DNA of 64,000 nt from Pseudomonas sp. UBA5706 (GTDB taxonomy: Bacteria > Pseudomonadota > Gammaproteobacteria > Pseudomonadales > Pseudomonadaceae). The notes beneath the pieces are model-generated. The model ran no database searches. It was not told the DNA's origin and was given only the letters and a program-made list of their open reading frames with translations. The position numbers and the translations under genes are program-made. This document shows, piece by piece, positions 57,550 through 64,000 of the stretch. The DNA lies in contig NZ_DIHC01000031.1 in the NCBI RefSeq assembly GCF_002419965.1, positions 1 to 64,000 of the forward strand, given 5' to 3'. How positions within the stretch are numbered: the stretch's first letter is position 1; each line of letters opens with the position of its first letter.

Positions 57550-58368
57550 TCAGGCGCGCCAACGCCAGCGGGCCAGGGCCTTGATGACTTTCATCCAGAG
57601 TTTGCGAGTGACCACCACGATGGAATCTCTAAAGGAGGGAGGTTTGACGTCGGGCAACGTTATCTCAGCCCCAACATCTAAGCAACCGGGAATCAATTTG
57701 CGCAGATCGTCGATCACCAGCGCCGGAGATTCCTCGGCAATCGGACGCCCGTGGTTATAGCCATAGCTCATTGCCACGCAGGCGACACCGGCGGCTTTGG
57801 CGGCCAACACGTCATTGCGCGAATCGCCCACGAACAGCGATTGCGAGCCCGGTGCGCCGGCCATTTTCATCACGAAGAACAGTGCCGCAGGATCGGGCTT
57901 CTGCTGCGGCAAGGTATCGCCCCCGACGATCCAGCGGAAGAACCGCCCCAGCTTCATCTCGTCCAGCAGCGGCGCAACGAAGCGCTCCGGCTTGTTGGTG
58001 ATCAGGGCCATTTCAACGCCGCGCTTCTGCAGCCATTTGAGGGTTTCACGCACGCCAGGATAAACCTTCGTCAGCGCGTGACTCTCGCTGTAGGCCTCCA
58101 TGAAAATCGCCAGCGCCGCCTCGGTAGACGCTTCGTCGACAGCGCTGTGATCGAGGCTGTTGGCCAAGGCGCGTCGCACCAGCACACGCACGCCGTTGCC
58201 AACCCAATCGCGCACGGCGTCGATACTGGCGGGCGGGCGTCCAAGCTGAACCAACGTTTTATCCACAGCTGCGGCCAGGTCCGGCACCGAGTCGACCAAT
58301 GTCCCATCCAGATCGAACATGATCAGTTTGGGCAGACGACCCGGGAACAGCTGTTCGAAGCCGCTCAT
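57550..58368 (-). CDS. gph: Phosphoglycolate phosphatase
   Basis: A 272-residue HAD hydrolase that removes 2-phosphoglycolate. Motif I FDLDGTLVDSVPDL, motif II ALITNKPE and motif IV GDSRNDVLAAKAAG are present. Its last 14 residues, MKVIKALARWRWRA, match the end of the trpG leader peptides, so the 3' end of gph seems to double as the trpE leader. The ATG overlaps the rpe stop. Confidence 0.95.
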   Translation of the reverse strand: MSGFEQLFPGRLPKLIMFDLDGTLVDSVPDLAAAVDKTLVQLGRPPASIDAVRDWVGNGVRVLVRRALANSLDHSAVDEASTEAALAIFMEAYSESHALTKVYPGVRETLKWLQKRGVEMALITNKPERFVAPLLDEMKLGRFFRWIVGGDTLPQQKPDPAALFFVMKMAGAPGSQSLFVGDSRNDVLAAKAAGVACVAMSYGYNHGRPIAEESPALVIDDLRKLIPGCLDVGAEITLPDVKPPSFRDSIVVVTRKLWMKVIKALARWRWRA

Positions 58369-59039
58369 CAACGAGCCAACGCCAGTTCTGCACGCATTTT
58401 TTCAATGACCTGCTGATAATCGGGCGCATTGAAGATCGCCGAGCCTGCAACGAACGTGTCGGCGCCGGCAGCGGCGATTTCACGAATGTTGTTCACGTTG
58501 ACGCCGCCGTCGATTTCCAGACGGATGTCACGACCCGACGCGTCGATCAACGCGCGGGCTTCGCGCAGCTTGTTGAGTGTACCGGGGATGAACTTCTGAC
58601 CACCGAAGCCCGGGTTGACGCTCATGAGCAGGATCATGTCGACCTTGTCCATGACGTATTCGAGCAGGTTCAACGGGGTGGCCGGGTTGAACACCAGGCC
58701 AGCCTTGCAGCCGCCTTCGCGGATCAGTTGCAGGGAGCGGTCGATGTGCTGGGTCGCTTCCGGGTGGAAGGTGATGAAGGTCGCGCCCGCTTCGACGAAG
58801 TCGCCGATGATGCGATCCACGGGGCTGACCATCAGGTGCACGTCAATCGGCGCAGTGATGCCGTACTTGCGCAACGCCGCGCAGACCATCGGACCTATGG
58901 TGAGGTTGGGGACGTAGTGGTTGTCCATGACGTCGAAGTGGACGATGTCGGCACCCGCGGCCAGAACATTGTCGACTTCCTGACCCAGGCGGGCGAAATC
59001 GGCGGACAGAATCGACGGAGCAATAGCGAAGGGCTGCAT
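58368..59039 (-). CDS. rpe: Ribulose-phosphate 3-epimerase
   Basis: A 223-residue TIM-barrel enzyme interconverting ribulose-5-phosphate and xylulose-5-phosphate. IAPSILSADFARLG, HFDVMDNHYVPNLTIGP, LMSVNPGFGGQKFIP and EIDGGVN are the family signatures with metal ligands. It is the first gene of an rpe-gph-trpE cluster read leftward. Confidence 0.97.
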   Translation of the reverse strand: MQPFAIAPSILSADFARLGQEVDNVLAAGADIVHFDVMDNHYVPNLTIGPMVCAALRKYGITAPIDVHLMVSPVDRIIGDFVEAGATFITFHPEATQHIDRSLQLIREGGCKAGLVFNPATPLNLLEYVMDKVDMILLMSVNPGFGGQKFIPGTLNKLREARALIDASGRDIRLEIDGGVNVNNIREIAAAGADTFVAGSAIFNAPDYQQVIEKMRAELALAR

Positions 59040-59296
59040 GAGGCACCTTTTTGAGCGAAATCACGGTGGCGCGCATTGTACTCCAAGAGTTCGGGACCTG
59101 GCTCGGCTGACGGATGAAAGCCGTCCAGGCCCCGCAAACACAGGCCTTGCCGAGTGATTGCAACAGCCGGCTGAGGCCAAACCCTCAAATGCGCCCTTGC
59201 AACCCGGCGCAAGAGCATGCTCGACTTGTTATGCACGGCAGCAGATGAGCTTGAGGCTCACAGAAGGATTCACTGTCGCTTTAAGACCGGTATTTC

Positions 59297-59950
59297 ATGG
59301 AGGCGCCAGGCGCGAGCATTGCAATGACAGTTCATTCATCCACTACAGCTCCTCGTACCCGCCGTGCACCGAAAGGCGAAAAGCGCCGAGAGGAGCTGCT
59401 GGACGCAGCGCTTCAGCTGTTTTCCCTTGAGGGCTATACCGGGGCATCCATCGCCCGCATCGCGGATATCGTCGGTATTTCGGTGGCCGGCGTGCTGCAT
59501 CACTTCCCCAGCAAAGTGGCATTGCTGATGGGAGTCCTGGCGCGGCGAGACGAAGTCAACCACCGTATTGTCGATCAATTGCAGAGCGAGCCGACACTGC
59601 GCAGCTTTCTGCACGGGCTGCAGGAGATAAACCGCTCGAACGCGACAGCGCCCGGGGTCATTCGCGCGTTTAGTATTCTCAATGCCGAGAGCCTGGTGGA
59701 CAGCCATCCGGCCTGGGAATGGTTTCAGACCCGCTACACGGCGATTCACGCTCGAATGCGTGAGCGACTGGAAATACTGGTGGTAAAGGGGGAAGTGCGA
59801 GAGGACGTGGATCTGGATGCAACGATCCATCAACTGCTGGCGATGATGGACGGTCTGCAGCTGCAGTGGCTGCGGTTTCCCGGGACGGTCGATCTGGTAA
59901 CGCGCTTTGACGGGTATGTGGCGCAAGTGGAAAGGGACATCCGCCCCTGA
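59297..59950 (+). CDS. TetR family regulator
   Basis: A 217-residue repressor-type protein. The N-terminal HTH domain (GEKRREELLDAALQLFSLEGYTGASIARIADIVGISVAGVLHHFPSKVALLM) is clear. The C-terminal part is all-helical and would bind a ligand. A second ATG at 59324 is an equally good start. It is convergent with bglX, whose promoter region holds a 16-bp palindrome, so it may control that gene, but this is only positional. Confidence 0.88.
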   Translation: MEAPGASIAMTVHSSTTAPRTRRAPKGEKRREELLDAALQLFSLEGYTGASIARIADIVGISVAGVLHHFPSKVALLMGVLARRDEVNHRIVDQLQSEPTLRSFLHGLQEINRSNATAPGVIRAFSILNAESLVDSHPAWEWFQTRYTAIHARMRERLEILVVKGEVREDVDLDATIHQLLAMMDGLQLQWLRFPGTVDLVTRFDGYVAQVERDIRP

Positions 59951-60071
59951 CCACTGGCCACACTGTATCAGTACCTTCCTACCCGCGAAGCTGGAGCGCG
60001 GCCATCCGGCACATCAGGTCATGAATGTCCCTGATGCGCCCTCCTCTGGCGGCACCTGCCTCGTCGCTGGA

Positions 60072-62807
60072 TCAGTAGTCGGTGTTGTCGTAATCGCTGC
60101 TGCCAGTGCCTTCGTCGACACTTTCGCTTTGATCGAAAACGCCACCCGTCTTGATGGCAGGCAAGGTCACCTTGGTCGAGTTCAGCGCTGAACGCGGCAA
60201 CGGGTTGCTGGTAGTGGTCGAGAGTTCCTGACGGAACGAGTTGACCAGTTTCGCGTTGAGTCGAATGTCATCCGACGCAGCACCCAGGCTGATATTGAAG
60301 GTGTCGGCGTCAATCACCCATTGCTTGCTCGCCTCGTCGAAATACGCCAACGAACGATCATTCAGTTCGATGGTGACGTGACGCGTTTCACCCGGCTGCA
60401 GGAAGACCTTCTTATAGCCCTTGAGCTCCTTGACGGCGCGTTCCACTGTCGGATTTTGCTGACCGACATACAGCTCGGCCACTTCAGAGCCGGCACGTTT
60501 GCCGCTGTTGGTCAGATCGAACGACACCTTGATCGGCGTGTTGCCCACCGCAACGCCAGGCGTGACGGAAATATTGTTGTAGGTGAACTGGGTGTATGAC
60601 AGGCCGTGACCGAAGGCGAACAGCGGCTTGGTGCCCTTCTTGTCGTAACCGCGATAGCCCAGCATCGTCAGGTCGTGCTTGTAGCTGATTTCCTTGAGCG
60701 TGCGGGTGTTGTCGAACTTCGGGAAGTCCGGGTAGAGCGGGTTATCTTCGACATTGCGCTCGATACTGATTGGCAGCTTGCCCGACGGGTTGACCTTACC
60801 GAACAGAATCTCGGCAAGCGCCTGACCACCGTTCTGCCCTGGGTAGAAGGCGTGCAGTGCTGCTGGCACCTGATCGATCCAGTCGCTCATCTTCAGCGCA
60901 GTACCGCCGTGCATCGTCACCACGGTGTTCGGGTTGGCCTTGGCGATGTTCTGGATCAGCTCGTTCTGATATTCGGGCAGGTCGAAACTGTGGTCGAAAC
61001 CTTCGCCTTCGTACTCATTGCTGTTACCCACAGCCACCACGACCGCGTCATAGGCCGACAGATCCTGCGGCGCAGTGAGCGATGCCCAGGCCATCTGTAC
61101 ACCCACCAGGCCGCCCATGGTCGACAGGTAGCCGTCACGGCGCGAGTACTCAAGCTTCACGTCGTACGCTTTTCCTGCTTCCAGCTTGATCTTGCCGGAC
61201 ACCGGGATGGTTGGAGGAATACTCTTGTTGGTGATGTTTTCGCCATCGCCATTGTCGATGATCTTCTCACCGTTGACCCACACGCGAACCGCGCCATCGG
61301 CACGCACCTTGAACACCTGATCGCCGCTGGTGGTCGGGGTGACCTTGCCGCTCCAGCGGATCGAAGTGTTGGAGGTGTCGCCATTGCTCGGGATGTCATC
61401 GGTGGACCAGTCCATATCGACGTGGGTATCGATACGTGTAGCGGACGGCTCACCCGACCAGTTGGCATTGGTGAAGAACTCGGCTTTCATGCCGCTGACT
61501 TCGTTGCCCTTGCTGTCGGTGGTGGTCCATGGCGAGGCTGCAGGGTCAAGGGACAGGCCGTCGAGGAACTCGACCTTGGCATTCGGGGCCATTTGCGTCA
61601 GGCCACTGAGCTCGCTGATGTAGTGCGTAGCGTCAACATGGGCACTGCCGAAACCGGTTGGCGGCGCGTACTTGGCCAGGTTGCCGACGACAGCGATGCG
61701 CTTGACCTTGGATTTGTCCAGCGGCAGCACGTCATTCTGGTTCTTCAGCAACACGATGCCTTCGCGGGCGATGTTCAGCGCGACCTTGTTACTGGTTGCG
61801 CTGTTCATGTTGTGCGCGGTCAGCGGCGCGAATTTATCGAACTGGTACAGGTAGATGTTCTTGAGGATGCGGCGGACCTTGTCATCGATGGTCGCCATGT
61901 CCAGCTCACCGCTGTCCAGGTAAGGCTTCAACACCGAGCTGTTCATCTGGCCACCCATCATGTCCAGATCGGTACCCGCCTGCGCTGCCGGCAAGCCATG
62001 AACGACGGCGTTGTAGTCGCTCTGTACCAGGCCCTTGTAGCCCCATTCCTTTTTCAGAATGGCATCGATCAGGTGCTTGTTTTCGCACGCATACTCGCCG
62101 TTCACCTTCTGGAACGAGCACATCATCATCGCCACGGTGCCGTTCTTGGTCGCCGACTCAAAAGGCGGCAGCGTCATTTCGCGCAGTACACGCTCAGGCA
62201 TGACCTGATTGAGGATGAAGCGATTGGTTTCCTGATCGTTGCCCGCATAGTGCTTGGCTTCCGCCCACACGCGGCGCTGCTGGATGCCGTTGATCACTGC
62301 CGGGCCCAGGCTGGCGCCCAGGAATGGATCTTCACCGGACAGGTACTCGAATGCCCGACCGCTCCAAGGCATGCGGTACAGGTTCATGCCGGGACCTGTG
62401 ACGAACTGGTAGCCGCCGGTGGCAGTGTCGTAGCCCAGCGCGCGGCCGAAATCGATGGCGCGGCGCGGGTTGAAGGTGGCTGCCAGGTTAGGGCCGGATG
62501 GATAGACCACGCCCGAAGCGTTGCCCTGGCTGGTGTAGCGAATGCCCGCGCCGCCATCGGCACCGTGAATCTGCGGAACGCCGTACTGACTCAGCGGCTT
62601 GACGTCCCAACCGCCGATCCCGCCGATGTAGGCCAGTTTTTCTTCCTGGGTCATCTTGGCCAGTGTCTTTTCGGCCGCCTTGTCGGCGCGTACTTCTTTG
62701 GCCGCCAGCAGCTCCTGCGTGGTGGCGTCGGCAGCATTGGCGTGACCGATGGCCAGACTCAACAGGGCCAGAGCCGAATGGGCACCCAATGTTTTACGGT
62801 TTCGCAT
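60072..62807 (-). CDS. bglX: Periplasmic beta-glucosidase, GH3 with PA14 domain
   Basis: A 911-residue exported glycoside hydrolase. A signal peptide (MRNRKTLGAHSALALLSLAIGHANA) is followed by the GH3 barrel, with the likely nucleophile Asp in GLVQSDYNAV. The second GH3 domain contains an inserted PA14 domain (GMKAEFFTNANWSGEPSATRI ... VWVNGEKIIDN), and a fibronectin-like C-terminal domain comes last. It probably cleaves beta-linked gluco-oligosaccharides from plants. GGAGAATG supports the start at 62807 over an ORF extension of 53 codons. Confidence 0.9.
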   Translation of the reverse strand: MRNRKTLGAHSALALLSLAIGHANAADATTQELLAAKEVRADKAAEKTLAKMTQEEKLAYIGGIGGWDVKPLSQYGVPQIHGADGGAGIRYTSQGNASGVVYPSGPNLAATFNPRRAIDFGRALGYDTATGGYQFVTGPGMNLYRMPWSGRAFEYLSGEDPFLGASLGPAVINGIQQRRVWAEAKHYAGNDQETNRFILNQVMPERVLREMTLPPFESATKNGTVAMMMCSFQKVNGEYACENKHLIDAILKKEWGYKGLVQSDYNAVVHGLPAAQAGTDLDMMGGQMNSSVLKPYLDSGELDMATIDDKVRRILKNIYLYQFDKFAPLTAHNMNSATSNKVALNIAREGIVLLKNQNDVLPLDKSKVKRIAVVGNLAKYAPPTGFGSAHVDATHYISELSGLTQMAPNAKVEFLDGLSLDPAASPWTTTDSKGNEVSGMKAEFFTNANWSGEPSATRIDTHVDMDWSTDDIPSNGDTSNTSIRWSGKVTPTTSGDQVFKVRADGAVRVWVNGEKIIDNGDGENITNKSIPPTIPVSGKIKLEAGKAYDVKLEYSRRDGYLSTMGGLVGVQMAWASLTAPQDLSAYDAVVVAVGNSNEYEGEGFDHSFDLPEYQNELIQNIAKANPNTVVTMHGGTALKMSDWIDQVPAALHAFYPGQNGGQALAEILFGKVNPSGKLPISIERNVEDNPLYPDFPKFDNTRTLKEISYKHDLTMLGYRGYDKKGTKPLFAFGHGLSYTQFTYNNISVTPGVAVGNTPIKVSFDLTNSGKRAGSEVAELYVGQQNPTVERAVKELKGYKKVFLQPGETRHVTIELNDRSLAYFDEASKQWVIDADTFNISLGAASDDIRLNAKLVNSFRQELSTTTSNPLPRSALNSTKVTLPAIKTGGVFDQSESVDEGTGSSDYDNTDY

Positions 62808-63272
62808 ACAAACATTCTCCAGATATCGCCCGCGCTGTTTTGTCGCAGTTGACACGCTGAAACCGTTGATTTTGGGCAATAGTTTGCCTATACCGAAGTT
62901 TCTAATTAGAAACAACGGACGACGGAAAACAGCGGCCGAACTAGCGACCAACTTTTGACGACACACTCTTAACTACTAAGGTTAATGGCAATAAGCCACT
63001 GATTAGCACGGGAACACCCGCTGCATTTAAATTAAGGCTTTTGTTTTCAGGCGAAGTCAAACAAAAAACAGACGACCGGTAAAACTTGTAATTTTTTGAC
63101 ACAACCACTGAACTACAGCTAAACCGACAGGTCTGTAGGTTTAGCAATTTTTCTGGATGCCCCCTGCAGACCTTGCAGGATGGGGATTACAGGCGGCAGA
63201 AGCGCCGCAGCCAGCCCTTTCTCGGGGCCAGATACGTATTTCAAGCCCGATATAAACACTGGAGAATACCCC
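62808..63272. other. Intergenic region between bglX and a small secreted protein gene
   Basis: About 465 bp. It contains the perfect palindrome GTTTCTAATTAGAAAC (62898-62913), about 90 bp upstream of bglX and suited to bind a dimeric regulator. The remaining sequence is AT-rich in its middle part and should hold the divergent promoters. No ORF with good start signals is seen. Confidence 0.5.
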
Positions 63273-63500
63273 ATGAAAATGCCAATCCTCGGCGCCCTTG
63301 CAGCAGTAACGATTGCGCTTTCCGGCGCGACTTTCGCTGCCGATTCCGATACGCAGGAAAACGTTTCCGGCGCATCGGATTCGACGGTAATGACTCAAAC
63401 TCAAGATACAAAAGCCGAGAAGAAACAGCATAAACAAAACCAGGCCGATGAAAACAAACGCGGCCGCCCGACAAATAAAACGGCGCCTGCGTCAAACTAA
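63273..63500 (+). CDS. Small exported charged protein
   Basis: A 75-residue protein with a clear signal peptide (MKMPILGALAAVTIALSGATFA) and a mature part rich in Asp, Thr, Lys and Asn (TKAEKKQHKQNQADENKRGRPTNK). GGAGA precedes ATG 63273. No family was recognised. It is followed by a hairpin. Confidence 0.7.
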   Translation: MKMPILGALAAVTIALSGATFAADSDTQENVSGASDSTVMTQTQDTKAEKKQHKQNQADENKRGRPTNKTAPASN

Positions 63501-63536
63501 CGCATGCTCTTTATTGATGCGTAACTCATTACCAAA

Positions 63537-63558
63537 GGGGGTCTCGAAAGAGGCCCCC
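63537..63558 (+). terminator. Hairpin behind the small exported protein gene
   Basis: GGGGGTCTC-GAAA-GAGGCCCCC, a 9-bp stem with one wobble and a GNRA-type tetraloop, followed by ATTATTTG. It may end transcription before the secretion gene. Confidence 0.6.
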
Positions 63559-63575
63559 ATTATTTGAAGCTTGCT

Positions 63576-64000
63576 GTGTCCATAACGTTTCCTCCCCTCG
63601 ATAGCCAAGACCTGACCGCACTTTCTTCCGAAGCGCTGTGTGACTGGCTGCTGGCCCATGCCGGGCTCAAGACAGCTGATCTCGACCGCGCCCGACGGTT
63701 GGCGCAGGATGCCGACGGTAGCTCGCTGACCGAAATGCTGACGCGTCTGGGGTTGGTCTCGGAAATGGACCTGGCACGCGCTTGGGCATCGACCCTGAAT
63801 GCACCGCTACTCATGGCCGACGCCGTGCCGTTGCCTGCTGATGCCCTGCCCGCGCTCAGCGAGCGCTTTCTGCGCCACTATCGTCTGTTGCCCATTGGCA
63901 AACATGCCGATGGCGTTCATGTACTTGCGGCCAACCCCGGCAATGCCTATGCCTTCGATGCGCTGCGCTACGCCTGCCAGTTGCCGGTGTACGTCTCGGT
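63576..64000 (+). CDS. gspE: Type II secretion / pilus ATPase, N-terminal part (runs off the window)
   Basis: From GTG 63576 the frame is open to the window end (141 codons). It encodes an MshEN/T2SSE_N-type domain: LCDWLLAHAGLKTADLDRARRL, LTEMLTRLGLVSEMDLARAWA, then LPALSERFLRHYRLLPIG and GVHVLAANPGNAYAFDALRY. This is the N-terminal region of GspE/PilB-type ATPases. The Walker motifs lie outside the window, so GspE is preferred by similarity only. Confidence 0.7.
   Translation, partial: MSITFPPLDSQDLTALSSEALCDWLLAHAGLKTADLDRARRLAQDADGSSLTEMLTRLGLVSEMDLARAWASTLNAPLLMADAVPLPADALPALSERFLRHYRLLPIGKHADGVHVLAANPGNAYAFDALRYACQLPVYVS

Noticed and set aside
60606..62852. Long plus-strand ORF opposite bglX
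   Set aside because: Antisense open frame caused by codon bias; bglX on the other strand has clear GH3 and PA14 domains.
1..64000. CRISPR arrays or insertion sequences
   Set aside because: No regularly spaced direct repeats with unique spacers and no transposase gene were seen in the window.

Overview
The window looks like a chromosomal segment of a Pseudomonas, most likely of the P. syringae complex. The evidence is the Pseudomonas gene order tyrS - M23 peptidase - anmK / erpA - argC / hemJ ... coq7, vfr, trpC-trpD-trpG, the autotransporter esterase estA next to trpE-gph-rpe, and a Vfr protein nearly identical in its HTH to that of P. aeruginosa. Species assignment is inference only.

Layout. 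1-13.7 kb is core genome: tyrosyl-tRNA synthetase, murein and anhydro-sugar recycling (M23 peptidase, AnmK), Fe-S carrier ErpA, ArgC, HemJ, an SDR, a HIT protein, ubiquinone hydroxylase Coq7, an OsmC protein, the cAMP regulator Vfr, a lipoate-ligase-like protein and the trpGDC operon. 13.68-53.47 kb is a complete-looking HK97/lambda-type siphophage prophage inserted in the 5' end of trpG. 53.5-64 kb is core again: the detached native trpG promoter and leader, estA, trpE, gph, rpe, a TetR regulator, bglX, a small exported protein and the start of a type II secretion ATPase gene.

The prophage reads, from left: an accessory zone (a two-gene membrane cassette, a relic tRNA-Gly 3' end, a nuclease-like NACHT NTPase, a Dam-type methylase); lysis genes (endolysin, Rz with embedded Rz1); tail fibre with six Asp boxes, tape measure, frameshifted tail chaperones, tail tube; connectors, HK97 capsid, S49 protease, portal, terminase, HNH nuclease and two holin-like genes, all leftward. 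Next come a Q-like protein, an iteron cluster, a primase-helicase, a TraR-like protein, CII and Cro, also leftward. The CI repressor and a rightward early operon follow (SOS-boxed DUF1654, dNMP kinase, antirepressor-like, PrtN-like, a C5 methyltransferase with a repeated insert, AlpA-like). A leftward integrase with an overlapping membrane gene ends the element. Operators of the form TTAGC-N4-GCTAA lie on both sides of cI.

Two observations stand out. First, the phage arm at attL carries its own promoter, Trp-codon leader peptide and leader hairpin upstream of trpG. The host's native copy of the same regulatory region is stranded beyond attR, so the prophage appears to have taken over expression of trpGDC. 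Second, four hairpins with unrelated stems but a common loop motif CTCTCACCA sit in the sense strand of both early operons, two just after cro and one just after the second operator cluster, where lambda nut sites would be. They may be an undescribed antitermination or RNA-control element.
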